A stretch of DNA of 47,372 nucleotides from Bdellovibrionales bacterium (GTDB lineage Bacteria > Bdellovibrionota > Bdellovibrionia > Bdellovibrionales > UBA1609). The number at the start of each line of letters is the position of its first letter. Position 1 is the first letter of the stretch. Below are positions 24,475 through 34,845 of this stretch, piece after piece. The notes below the pieces were generated by a model. The model made no database searches and was not told where the DNA came from. It saw only the letters and a program-made list of their open reading frames with translations. The stretch covers positions 1 through 47,372 of the forward strand of contig JALHOQ010000004.1 of the NCBI GenBank assembly GCA_022842925.1, written 5' to 3'. The position numbers were made by a program, and so were the translations under genes.

Positions 24475-25097
24475 TGTTCAGAATCTCCCTTTTCATCTTG
24501 GGATCAATGGTGCTCGGCGGGTTGCCCGCCTGGGCCAAGCTCGATTCCAGTGGGGTGAAAATGGAGCTGTCCATTGGGCAACCCTCGCTCTCGATCGAAA
24601 ACCCCGACGGAACTAAAGCCGGCTATTCTGGATTGTCGGCGATGGGAAGGGGCTTTTTGCCCGTCTTCGGCGGCTCTGGATTTCGCGCGGACTTAACCGG
24701 GACAATTAAGTATTTAGACCTAAGCAACACGGCCAATGGCGAACAGAAGGAGTACGCGCAGTATCTTGGGCCTGGACTGGGATTTCAGCTGACGGTGTCG
24801 CGCTTTTTTATAGGCGCCGATTACCTGTACTTAAAAGGGCGTCACTCGGCCGTGGGACCATTTGTGAATCACCGAGAATTTGATATTTCCGGAGTGGACA
24901 TTTACGCGGGCGTTCGTATTGAGTTTGGAACCGGGTCCCTCGGCTTTGCTTGGAGTCAAATGAGCTCCTCGGTTCCGGCGTCTTCGACCAACCTTTCAAC
25001 TGATTCGCCGTGGAAAGACCAGGTTTACTGGCTGCAGTTCAGTTACAGCTTCAAAACTACACCTGGAAATCTGGTTAAATCACTGTTTGGCAAGTAA
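24474..25097 (+). CDS. Probable outer-membrane beta-barrel protein
   Basis: This 207-residue protein starts one base inside the stop of the propeller lipoprotein gene (TGATG), so translation is coupled. A signal peptide (LFILGSMVLGGLPAWA) is followed by alternating hydrophobic strands such as FRADLTGTIKYLDL, GLGFQLTVSRFFIGADYLYL, DIYAGVRIEFGTG and YWLQFSYSF. This resembles an eight- or ten-stranded barrel, but the last residues are not the usual aromatic end. No specific family is recognised. Pairing with the surface lipoprotein suggests a joint envelope function. Confidence 0.6.
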   Translation: MFRISLFILGSMVLGGLPAWAKLDSSGVKMELSIGQPSLSIENPDGTKAGYSGLSAMGRGFLPVFGGSGFRADLTGTIKYLDLSNTANGEQKEYAQYLGPGLGFQLTVSRFFIGADYLYLKGRHSAVGPFVNHREFDISGVDIYAGVRIEFGTGSLGFAWSQMSSSVPASSTNLSTDSPWKDQVYWLQFSYSFKTTPGNLVKSLFGK

Positions 25098-25105
25098 AGC
25101 GCAGA

Positions 25106-25127
25106 ACTTTTTCTAAAAAGAAAAAGT
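25106..25127. terminator. A/T-rich bidirectional stem-loop between convergent genes
   Basis: ACTTTTTCT (25106-25114) and AGAAAAAGT (25119-25127) are exact inverted copies around AAAA. It lies 9 bases after the plus-strand stop and covers the stop of the minus-strand gene. A and T tracts on both sides suit a weak terminator in both directions. Confidence 0.45.
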
Positions 25128-26363
25128 CTGAAGGACCAGATCAAGACCCTCGTCTTTAAAGTTATAGCCCAAGTGCATGAACCCAATCGTGACGGCAATC
25201 ATCGGCCGGTTGTGGATGTATCCAGTCGAAATGCCAATTTCGGAAATGAAATCATAAAATGCATAAACGGATCCGCGGGCGTCCAGTCGGTCGCGAAAGT
25301 GATTGCTTAAAAGCAAACCTTCGACCGCAACTCCAATCTGCGGCGTCCAGCGCTTGGTCATGCCCAAGCCACCACCGGCGTCGAAGCTTTCGCCGACAAC
25401 TTTGATATTCATATATTCATTTCCGTTGCGGCTGTAGACGAGTTCCTTTCGGGTCATACCTAAAGTGAAAATATCAACGTTGAGGTCACGCTTCGAGGAT
25501 TCAAAGAGGCTGCGACGGACCCGGAATCCGTAGAAGGAGCCAAGGTCACCACCCATGTAAGAGGCGCCTAGAGCTGTATTACCCCACGAATAGTAACCAG
25601 CGGCCCCCGCATTGAAGCCAGCCAAAGTTCCATAGGAGAACCCCGGCAACACGATAAACCCTTCGCGTTCATTCCCGCCGGGGCGAAAGAACGCATTGTG
25701 AGGATATTTTGCGATTTTTTCGACTCGTTTCGGAAGTGAGAGAGGCGCGCCAGTTTTGATGAAATTTTCCGCGTTCTGGCGCAGAACGCTTAGGACTTTT
25801 TTACTATCGGTCCAACGCCTCATATCGTCGTCGGTACCTGGACCGTTTCCGAGCCAATAGAGATCCGGTTCGTAGGCTGCGGACTCACGTAAAAATAGAT
25901 CAGCGGCAGCTTTAGCTTCTCCCTCTCTTTTCAGTTCCAAAAGTGCAGCCGCCCTGAAATAATTCTGTGCGGAAACTCGCCCGATGCTTTCGCAAATTTG
26001 CTCCGCTTCGCGGAGTGCCTCCAGTGCCGCTTCATATTTTTCAGCATGCAGCATTTCTTCGGCCCTAAATTGTGCGGACTTAGCCTTGTGCATCGTAGTT
26101 AAGCCGCAATTTGGCAGTTTAAAACTTTCTTGTAAATCGAAAGGCGATTTCAGGGCGCGCAAACGTTCACTTGCCACCTTTTCATCCGTGATTAGCTGAC
26201 CACTTTGATCCCGAACCGCCTGTTCAGGGGAGGACAGAAGAACGACTTTTTGCCCGTTTATTTGAGCTCTATATAGGCCGTCGGCGTCCCGGTAGATCGA
26301 GTGATTGTCCAGTGTCGCACATCCAGTTAGGAGTAGGCTGGTCAGCAGAAAGTAGCGGTTCAT
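25113..26363 (-). CDS. Lipoprotein with helical repeats and a barrel-like C-terminus
   Basis: The start is ATG 26363, with AGGA upstream and a lipoprotein signal (MNRYFLLTSLLLTGC); the longer frame to 26507 would hide it. The product has 416 residues. Residues about 80-200 contain helix pairs rich in Ala/Glu (AEEMLHAEKYEAALEALREAEQIC), typical of TPR-like repeats. From about residue 250 to the end it is beta-strand rich with Gly and aromatics (YYSWGNTALGASYMGG, IGVAVEGLLL, AVTIGFMHLGYNF). It ends LVLQTFSF, an aromatic end usual for outer-membrane barrels. A lipidated N-terminus joined to a barrel-like C-terminus is unusual. Function is unknown. Confidence 0.65.
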   Translation of the reverse strand: MNRYFLLTSLLLTGCATLDNHSIYRDADGLYRAQINGQKVVLLSSPEQAVRDQSGQLITDEKVASERLRALKSPFDLQESFKLPNCGLTTMHKAKSAQFRAEEMLHAEKYEAALEALREAEQICESIGRVSAQNYFRAAALLELKREGEAKAAADLFLRESAAYEPDLYWLGNGPGTDDDMRRWTDSKKVLSVLRQNAENFIKTGAPLSLPKRVEKIAKYPHNAFFRPGGNEREGFIVLPGFSYGTLAGFNAGAAGYYSWGNTALGASYMGGDLGSFYGFRVRRSLFESSKRDLNVDIFTLGMTRKELVYSRNGNEYMNIKVVGESFDAGGGLGMTKRWTPQIGVAVEGLLLSNHFRDRLDARGSVYAFYDFISEIGISTGYIHNRPMIAVTIGFMHLGYNFKDEGLDLVLQTFSF

Positions 26364-26480
26364 GTGAGATCCTTTCGTGATCGCAGGCGGGGTTAGATCA
26401 ATTCCCGTGCCTTGCGGAAAGCCGGTCAAAGCCATGGTATTCATCGCTGATGATCGGGAAGTCTTATAAAGTGGACTGAT

Positions 26481-26495
26481 ATCCGAAATTCGGAT
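26481..26495. promoter_or_regulatory. 15-nt palindrome between divergent lipoprotein genes
   Basis: ATCCGAA-A-TTCGGAT has perfect 7-base arms and lies in the 201-base region between starts at 26363 and 26565. A TTATAA-like box lies just to its left. It could be an operator, but no regulator is known. Confidence 0.35.
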
Positions 26496-26564
26496 CGGGT
26501 GTGGCATGGAAGTGGCTATATGGAGGGTGTTCTTGAGCCTAAAGGCGAAATAAAGGGAGTTTGC

Positions 26565-27326
26565 ATGCGATCCGGGACGATTGTGGAACCAAAATCCGGC
26601 ACCAAGCTGAAACTATTACTGCTGGTCGGCGTTTTGACCGCGCTCACCGCCTGCGGAAAAAAGAAGAAGTCGCCGCCGCGCCCTTGTGGAGTTGGAGTCA
26701 ATCAGTCGGTCTGTGCGGCTGAGGTGCGGGGGCACACCGCGTGGTCGACCTGGCTCAAGTCGTATAGCGTAGATGAAAAGACCAAGCAGCCCGTACCCGG
26801 TAGTGAGAGAAAAATCACCGTGATTTACGAATTTATGGAGGCCTCACCGGCGGCCCAGTGGCGACGAACGCTGATTGTCGAAGCCGCCGACGGCAATACC
26901 GGCATGTATCAGCAAGGTCGAGTTAAGAGCCTGACGGGCAATCAAATTGAATTCATCACGGAGCAAAGCACCTGCGACGATTATAATGGCCCTCGCTTCG
27001 CCAATGCCGACTTTACACTCTACTACAACCGCTACGGAGCTACGATTAAGATGGATAACCAGCCCATCGTAGAAAAGCGAGCCCGAAGTTTAGGCGACGC
27101 CATCGCAAATGCCATGACCGAAGTAATCGGAGCAGGACTTCGCCTGGTGCTCGAACAAGCCTTCTCATTTGGCAGTGCCCGCAAATTCTTGGAGTCGGGG
27201 CACGGATCGTTTTCATTGGATCCGAATCCGTCGCTCCAACAGTTGGCGACTAAAAACGTTGAGCTCGGTTGTTTTAGTACTTTTGGAACGGGCTATACCA
27301 AGTCCGCAATCAAGCCAAACTGGTAG
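26565..27326 (+). CDS. Lipoprotein of unknown function
   Basis: The start is ATG 26565, since AAAGGGAG lies just upstream; the in-frame codon at 26499 is less suitable. The 253-residue product has a rather long basic N-region and then LLLLVGVLTALTAC, which fits a lipoprotein signal, followed by a Lys-rich stretch (GKKKKS). The mature part is a mixture of beta strands (KITVIYEFMEA, WRRTLIVEAADG, FTLYYNRYGATIKM) and one helix-rich region with four or five Cys. No family is recognised. It converges with the zincin gene; the two stops are one base apart. Confidence 0.6.
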   Translation: MRSGTIVEPKSGTKLKLLLLVGVLTALTACGKKKKSPPRPCGVGVNQSVCAAEVRGHTAWSTWLKSYSVDEKTKQPVPGSERKITVIYEFMEASPAAQWRRTLIVEAADGNTGMYQQGRVKSLTGNQIEFITEQSTCDDYNGPRFANADFTLYYNRYGATIKMDNQPIVEKRARSLGDAIANAMTEVIGAGLRLVLEQAFSFGSARKFLESGHGSFSLDPNPSLQQLATKNVELGCFSTFGTGYTKSAIKPNW

Positions 27327-27327
27327 C

Positions 27328-27747
27328 TTAATCGAAACCCAGTCTATGCAAGTCCTCTTCGCTAAGGCCGAAGAAGTGGCCGATCTCATGCAGCAAGGTG
27401 ATCGCAATCTCTTCCCGCAGTCGCGCCCGGCCGGCTGGGGTGCCGTCGCACTCCGAAAATTCAATTAGAGCATTTCGGAACAGATACACCAGAGTGGGCA
27501 AAAGATCGGGCGCCATGACCGACTGTTCGGTTAGCGGCACTCCCACATGTAAGCCGCAGAGTTCGTCGGGGTGCTCGGCCAATTCGGTGCCCTTTAGGTC
27601 ATCGAGCACGTCGCGGGAAGGGAAATTCTCAATTCTAATTTGAATTTTATCAAAGTGACTCTTCAGATCATCGGAAATTAAAGGCAATAAATCGCGCCAT
27701 ACCTGATTCGCAATAGCGTCGAACTCTTGAGGCGAAACTCTCTTCAT
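27328..27747 (-). CDS. Small HExxH metallopeptidase family protein (PF06262-like)
   Basis: This 139-residue protein ends with LLHEIGHFFGLSEEDLHRLGF. The HExxHxxG motif begins at His120, with His124 as second zinc ligand and an acidic residue after GLS as the third. This layout is that of the short zincin-like family PF06262. It has no signal peptide, so it is likely cytoplasmic. The conserved middle HVGVPLTEQS and DLLPTLVYLFRNALIEFS also fit. The substrate is unknown. It is divergent from the prolyl oligopeptidase gene, with 62 bases between the starts. Confidence 0.8.
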   Translation of the reverse strand: MKRVSPQEFDAIANQVWRDLLPLISDDLKSHFDKIQIRIENFPSRDVLDDLKGTELAEHPDELCGLHVGVPLTEQSVMAPDLLPTLVYLFRNALIEFSECDGTPAGRARLREEIAITLLHEIGHFFGLSEEDLHRLGFD

Positions 27748-27809
27748 CTCGACAAATCTCCACCGCGCAGCTAGGCTGAGTCATTGAAAATCAACTTGGA
27801 GACTAAAAT

Positions 27810-29864
27810 ATGATTCTGAGCCGCGTTGTCCTTGGCTTTGTTTTTCTCTTAACTGCTTGTGCCAGCCCGCAGAAGTCGGCCGTACCCGAAGACGGCTATC
27901 TGTGGCTCGAAGAGATTGAGGGGAAAAAGGCGCTCGAGTGGGTCGAGCAACAAAACAAAAAATCAATCAGTGAGCTAGAAGCCGATCCTCGCTACAAAAA
28001 GACCGAAAGTGAAATTCACAGGATTATCACGGCTCAGGACCGGATCCCTTATGTGTCACTTCGCAACGGCGAGCTTTACAACTTCTGGCAAGACACCAAG
28101 CATGTGCGCGGAATTTTGCGCAAGACCACATTGAAGGAATACAAGAAAACCAATCCCAAGTGGGAATTGATTTTGGATGTGGACGCTCTCGCTAAAAAGG
28201 AGAACGAGAACTGGGTTTACAAGGGCACGAACTGTCTGCCGCCCGAGTACACACGCTGTATGGTTAAGCTTTCGAGAGGCGGTAAAGACGCTTCGGTGCA
28301 GCGGGAATTTGACGTGAAGGCTAAGCGCTTTGTCGAAGGCGGTTTCGTTTTGCCAGAGGCCAAATCGATTGTTTCGTGGCTCGACGCCGACACCTTGCTG
28401 GTGGGAACGGATTACGGACCGGGAACTATGACCGATTCGGGTTATCCGGCGGAACTCCGAGCGTGGAAACGGGGAACCCCTATTCTCTCGGCGCAGCTCG
28501 TTTTCAAATGCAAAAAGACCGACGTCTACTGCTCCGGTATGAAGCACTTCACTCCGGAAGGAGAGACCACGATCATTTCGCGCTCCATCTCTTTCTATAC
28601 CAATGAATATTTTAAGGTGGGTCCCGATCTAAAAACGACCCAGCTTGATATTCCCGAGGAGTCCGAACTTCACGGCGTGTTTAAAGGCCATTATCTCGTT
28701 TTATTGCGCAAAGGTTGGAAGCAAGCGAAGGCCGGTGATTTAGTCGGTGTAAATGATAAGGGCGAGGTGAGCGTGATTGCCACAGCCACCGATCGCGGTG
28801 CCGTTCAAGGCGCGACCCGCAATCGGGATGCGGTCTATGTCACGAAACTGGAGAATGTCGCATCGCTCGTCGAACGAGCGACCTTCGACGGAAAGTCTTG
28901 GTCGAGCCAAAAGGTTCATCTGCCCGACCTGGGCAGTGCCGAGATCAGCTCCCTTTCGAATCAAGAGTCGATGGTGTTCTTTCAGTTCGAGGGCTATTTA
29001 ACCCCCACGACTCTCTACGTGAGTGACGATGGAGTAGCTAAGCCGGCCAAGGTAAAGTCTCTGCCCGAGCGGTTTAACGCCAAGAACTTTATGGTCGAGC
29101 AGTTCGAGGCCACCAGCCGGGATGGCACGAAAGTCCCTTACTTCCTGGTGCGATCGAAAGACAAGAAGGGTCCTGCTCCCACTTTACTCTATGGCTATGG
29201 CGGATTCGAGATTTCGGAGACTCCCTATTATTTGGGAGGAGTGGGCAAAGTGTGGCTCGAGAAGGGTGGCTCATTTGCCGTGGCCAATATTCGCGGCGGC
29301 GGGGAGTTTGGACCCAAATGGCATCAGTCGGCCCTGAAAGATCAGCGTCAGAAGAGCTTTGATGATTTTGCGGCCGTAGGCGAGGACCTGATCCAGCGCG
29401 GATTTACCACGGCCCAAAAGCTCGGCATCCGCGGCGGCAGCAATGGAGGTCTTTTGACCGGAGCGGTCTTTGTTCAAAGACCGGATCTGTTCAATGCGGT
29501 CGTTTGCCAGGTTCCGCTTCTCGATATGCTTCGCTACACAAAGCTTCTGGCTGGACCAAGCTGGGTGGCGGAATACGGCGATCCAGACGACAGCAAAATT
29601 GCTCAGTTCTGGATGCGGACTTCTCCCTATCAGAATATAAAACCCGGCGTGAAATATCCGCGCGCATTTATCTCGACGTCGACTAAAGATGACCGGGTTC
29701 ATCCGGGCCACGCCCGAAAAATGGTGGCGCGGATGATGGAACAGGGGCACCCGGTTTTGTATTATGAAAATACCGAAGGCGGCCATAGTGCGGCCGCCAA
29801 TCTCAAGCAACGGGCCCGCAAGGAAGCGCAGGCCTATGTGTACCTCTATCGTCAGTTAATGTAG
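27810..29864 (+). CDS. Prolyl oligopeptidase family serine peptidase (S9A), lipoprotein
   Basis: The 684-residue product has a lipoprotein signal (MILSRVVLGFVFLLTAC), so it is probably anchored in the envelope. The N-terminal DGYLWLEEIEGKKALEWVEQQN and the long middle region match the beta-propeller domain of prolyl oligopeptidases. The C-terminal hydrolase domain carries GGSNGG with Ser544, the DDR motif with Asp627 and Arg629, and EGGHS with His659. That is a complete catalytic triad in the normal order and spacing. PTLLYGYGGFEIS is the usual start of the hydrolase domain. Such enzymes cleave short peptides after proline. It converges with the S41 peptidase gene, 6 bases apart. Confidence 0.93.
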   Translation: MILSRVVLGFVFLLTACASPQKSAVPEDGYLWLEEIEGKKALEWVEQQNKKSISELEADPRYKKTESEIHRIITAQDRIPYVSLRNGELYNFWQDTKHVRGILRKTTLKEYKKTNPKWELILDVDALAKKENENWVYKGTNCLPPEYTRCMVKLSRGGKDASVQREFDVKAKRFVEGGFVLPEAKSIVSWLDADTLLVGTDYGPGTMTDSGYPAELRAWKRGTPILSAQLVFKCKKTDVYCSGMKHFTPEGETTIISRSISFYTNEYFKVGPDLKTTQLDIPEESELHGVFKGHYLVLLRKGWKQAKAGDLVGVNDKGEVSVIATATDRGAVQGATRNRDAVYVTKLENVASLVERATFDGKSWSSQKVHLPDLGSAEISSLSNQESMVFFQFEGYLTPTTLYVSDDGVAKPAKVKSLPERFNAKNFMVEQFEATSRDGTKVPYFLVRSKDKKGPAPTLLYGYGGFEISETPYYLGGVGKVWLEKGGSFAVANIRGGGEFGPKWHQSALKDQRQKSFDDFAAVGEDLIQRGFTTAQKLGIRGGSNGGLLTGAVFVQRPDLFNAVVCQVPLLDMLRYTKLLAGPSWVAEYGDPDDSKIAQFWMRTSPYQNIKPGVKYPRAFISTSTKDDRVHPGHARKMVARMMEQGHPVLYYENTEGGHSAAANLKQRARKEAQAYVYLYRQLM

Positions 29865-29870
29865 GCGCTC

Positions 29871-31964
29871 TTACTTAAGCGGCTTCATCAGAAGCCGCAG
29901 TTCGCACGGATCGGCGAAACGGGTTCCTTCGGGAGCCCTTTCGCCTTTCTCAATCAGCTCATCGATTACCTTCAAGCTCGCCTTATCGCCGCGCCAACGG
30001 GGTAACGCTCGCATTTCTCTCAGTCGCGCCACCACTTCCAAGCGCTCCCAAAGTGTACGGAGAATAATGTCCTCTTTTAGCACCTCAGGGATTTCAATCA
30101 TCTCGGGCCCATCGGTTTTCATGAGGGCGGTCGATGTTTGAGTCGGTTCCATCGGCTTGGGCGGGTCAATCAATCCGACGGCGGCGTTTAACACCTCGCT
30201 GGCATAGCTTCGAAAATCATCTTTTAAATCACTGATTCGCACTTCTCGGTAATGATCCGGCACGACGCCCACATTTTCGATCGGCCATCCATCCGGAAGT
30301 TCGGCGTAACCGTACGTACAGCGGAACGACATCTCAGAGCCCGGCATGCTCGCGGTATTGCGGTAAACAGGGCCACCCAAGCCGCAGGAGGTGTCGCCCA
30401 TCACTATGGCGCGTTTGTTGTTTTGCATTTGCGCCGGAAAGAAGTCACCCCCGCTGCCGGACATACGGTCATTGAGCAAAAGTATGGGTTTGGTGAACAC
30501 ACCTTCTTTGGCGGCGAAAACCTCGCCTGGCTTTTCGGCAAATTGCGGAAGTGAAAGTTCGAACGACGGGCCAAGGCCGGTCCATTCTTCGCCATTTTCG
30601 AAGCGGCGCTTGAGTTCGTTGTAATGGCGCTCATGTAGCCTCATCTCTGCGTAGACCCGAGACGTCTCGTCGATCGGATCGCCCTCGAAGTGTGGCTTAA
30701 TAAGGTTGAGCATGGTGATGTTGAGTTTGTAATCAGCCAAAACCGTTTGCATGGGCTGGTCGCCACTGGCGAAAAGGCTGAGCAGGCGGGAGCCGTAATA
30801 CACGTAACCGCCCGTATTACTGAGTTGGTCGATCACCAGCACGTCCACCATTTTCTCGGCTTTCTTAAGCGCCTGTGCGAGCCACTGGTATTCCGCTTTT
30901 ACGCCCGCCATTCCGTCGGGTGGGTTATAGCTGGGGATTCTTAGCACACCGATATTCTTGCCACCGTGTCGAACCATATAGAATTGCAGGCGCGAAACTG
31001 GCGAGAGACGCTTAAGTTCCGGCCTAATCATCGCCGAGTTAGCCTCATGCTGCGGCTTGGACGATTCCTCTTTGGTGCGAGTGATCTCCACATTTAAAGT
31101 GGCTCCGATGTCGACTAGGCTATCGGCCGCGTCGGTCTTGAGCAGTCCCGTTTTAAAGTAGCTGCGCACGGTTCCGCGTACGCCATAAGGCACGGCCACT
31201 TCCTCGACATTCATTTTTTGTAAAGGATCGCGCACTTCCTTAGGAAAGCGGGCGAGCAACATATTGTAGTCGTGGCGGTAAACCCAACGGAGACGGGCGG
31301 TGAACTCTTTACCGTCGCGACGAAGTTTTAAGATCGCGGTGTCGCCCTCGCGCTTCGGGCGCTGGAAGGCGTGGAAGTTATTGACGATGGTGAGCATGGC
31401 GGTTTGGTAGCGGTCACTAAAGGTGCCACCCGACATATAAATCAAATTGCGCTTGGCGTGTTCATTTACGGGTACGCCGTCCACTTCGATGATCTCGTCG
31501 CCCGGTTGGATATCCTTCATCGAAGAGTAAGGTACGATCAGGTCCTTTCGAATCATCGTCACAATCAGTTTTTCGCCAACCGATACAGCGATCACACCGA
31601 GCGTGGCCGACTCATTCGTTTGACGGGAGATATTGACGTGGCCGTCGCGCAATTCGGCGATCATGCCGACCATAAGCTGACGAAACTCTTCCGGCGGCAG
31701 AACCTTGCGATCGGATGGCGGGTCCCAGCCTAAATCTTCTTCCAGGGTCTTTCCTTGGTCGATTAATTCTTCGTATTTAGCAGCTAGTTCGTCTAGATCG
31801 GTCCCGAACATTTTGTTCTTAAATTTGATCATGCCGTAATGAGTTTTCAGTTCGGCGATGATCGCGTCGAGTGCAATCAACTGGTCATCTTTGGTTTTGA
31901 GAGCGTAGGCATTTGTAAATATAAAGAAACAGGCGAGGCAAAGCATCGCACGGAAGATATTCAT
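29871..31964 (-). CDS. Secreted S41-family peptidase with PDZ-like domain
   Basis: This 697-residue protein has a signal peptide (MLCLACFFIFTNAYA). Its N-terminal helical part ends in GMIAELRDGHVNI, a typical S41 block. A PDZ-like region follows around residues 130-180 (IQPGDEIIEVDGVPVNEHA). The catalytic core includes KNIGVLRIPSY, VDVLVIDQLSNTGGYVYYG and LLNDRMSGSGGDFFPAQMQNN, where Ser504 aligns with the nucleophile of tricorn/C-terminal-processing peptidases, then GDTSCGLGG. It likely degrades or processes proteins in the periplasm. An AAGGGGAAAA site precedes the ATG at 31964. The C-terminal 130 residues are an extra charged region. Confidence 0.85.
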   Translation of the reverse strand: MNIFRAMLCLACFFIFTNAYALKTKDDQLIALDAIIAELKTHYGMIKFKNKMFGTDLDELAAKYEELIDQGKTLEEDLGWDPPSDRKVLPPEEFRQLMVGMIAELRDGHVNISRQTNESATLGVIAVSVGEKLIVTMIRKDLIVPYSSMKDIQPGDEIIEVDGVPVNEHAKRNLIYMSGGTFSDRYQTAMLTIVNNFHAFQRPKREGDTAILKLRRDGKEFTARLRWVYRHDYNMLLARFPKEVRDPLQKMNVEEVAVPYGVRGTVRSYFKTGLLKTDAADSLVDIGATLNVEITRTKEESSKPQHEANSAMIRPELKRLSPVSRLQFYMVRHGGKNIGVLRIPSYNPPDGMAGVKAEYQWLAQALKKAEKMVDVLVIDQLSNTGGYVYYGSRLLSLFASGDQPMQTVLADYKLNITMLNLIKPHFEGDPIDETSRVYAEMRLHERHYNELKRRFENGEEWTGLGPSFELSLPQFAEKPGEVFAAKEGVFTKPILLLNDRMSGSGGDFFPAQMQNNKRAIVMGDTSCGLGGPVYRNTASMPGSEMSFRCTYGYAELPDGWPIENVGVVPDHYREVRISDLKDDFRSYASEVLNAAVGLIDPPKPMEPTQTSTALMKTDGPEMIEIPEVLKEDIILRTLWERLEVVARLREMRALPRWRGDKASLKVIDELIEKGERAPEGTRFADPCELRLLMKPLK

Positions 31965-32045
31965 TTTGATTTTCCCCTTACCCTAATTATGGAACCACAA
32001 TGGCTATAAACGTCTGAATTCCCGGTCAAATTCGAAGGTGGGTTT

Positions 32046-32067
32046 GAATTTTTTCTTGGAAAAATTC
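32046..32067. other. A/T-rich stem-loop in the gap before the queA block
   Basis: GAATTTTT (32046-32053) and AAAAATTC (32060-32067) are exact inverted copies around six bases. It lies between the divergent S41 peptidase gene and the 40-residue ORF. Its role is unclear. Confidence 0.25.
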
Positions 32068-32203
32068 CACGGCCGCCCGAATTGCTAACCCTCCGCGGCT
32101 AAGGCCGGGTCTGATGTTTGAGAGACGGCAGGACGCTATCTCTCAGGTTGATCAAGTCCAGCGCTGGGCTTCCATTGGTGTTCGGGGTCGAAGGAGTTCT
32201 CAA

Positions 32204-32326
32204 ATGAGTGATCTCGGTTGGCTTTACTTCTTTTTGGGATTGATGGGAGTGAACATTCTGGCGTCGGTCTTGTACTTCACGGGCTTTCGCCATCTACGCT
32301 CGACTTTTCGTCGCCGATCGCGTTAG
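32204..32326 (+). CDS. 40-residue membrane protein upstream of queA
   Basis: ATG 32204 is preceded by a perfect AAGGAG site with 7-base spacing. The 40-residue product is one transmembrane segment (WLYFFLGLMGVNILASVLYF) followed by a strongly basic end (RHLRSTFRRRSR), so by the positive-inside rule the C-terminus would be cytoplasmic. The stop lies 12 bases before queA, which itself has only a weak ribosome site, so translation may be coupled. No family is recognised. Confidence 0.65.
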   Translation: MSDLGWLYFFLGLMGVNILASVLYFTGFRHLRSTFRRRSR

Positions 32327-32338
32327 ATTCGGCGCCTT

Positions 32339-34449
<2,111 letters not shown>

Positions 34450-34491
34450 GTCGTCGTTGCCATTTCAACCTCTAAAAGGCCATAAAAGAGC

Positions 34492-34510
34492 CCTTAAGTA
34501 ATTTAAGGAG
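34492..34510 (+). promoter_or_regulatory. yajC ribosome site with a possible sequestering hairpin
   Basis: CCTTAA (34492-34497) can pair with TTAAGG (34503-34508). The second arm covers most of the AAGGAG ribosome site at 34505-34510 before yajC. The 6-bp stem is weak, so a regulatory role is only a possibility. Confidence 0.25.
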
Positions 34511-34518
34511 TCTGTATT

Positions 34519-34845
34519 ATGTTTTCATCTATGGCTTGGGCTCAAGCGGCCGCTCCCGCAGCTGCGACACCGTCCATCTGGGAACAACTTTTTCCCTTCG
34601 CGATCATTCTTCTCGTTTTCTTCTTTTTGGTTATCCGCCCGCAACAGCGGCGCAACCAGGAGCAACTTAAATTCCGCGGCGGCCTAAAAAAAGGCGATTC
34701 GGTTTTTACAACCAGCGGAATTCTCGGCACTATTGAAGGCCTCACCGATCATGTGATCACTTTGCAGATCGCGACCGGTGTGAAAATCAAAGTTCTGCGT
34801 ACGGCGATTGCCGGGGGCGCATCGGAAGAGTTGGAGAAGAAATGA
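34519..34845 (+). CDS. yajC: Preprotein translocase subunit YajC
   Basis: YajC associates with SecDF in the inner membrane. The 108-residue product has a short Ala-rich N-terminus, one transmembrane segment (LFPFAIILLVFFFLVI), then the family signature RPQQRRNQEQLKFRGGLKKGDSV and TTSGILGTIEGL. AAGGAG stands 8 bases before the ATG. The stop overlaps the secD start as ATGA, the usual yajC-secD-secF order. The gap after tgt is only 69 bases, so it may share the queA-tgt transcript. Confidence 0.95.
   Translation: MFSSMAWAQAAAPAAATPSIWEQLFPFAIILLVFFFLVIRPQQRRNQEQLKFRGGLKKGDSVFTTSGILGTIEGLTDHVITLQIATGVKIKVLRTAIAGGASEELEKK

Noticed and set aside
31965..32203. Possible preQ1 riboswitch before the queA block
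   Set aside because: I could not find the short stem plus A-rich tail arrangement of a preQ1 aptamer; only an A/T-rich hairpin is present.
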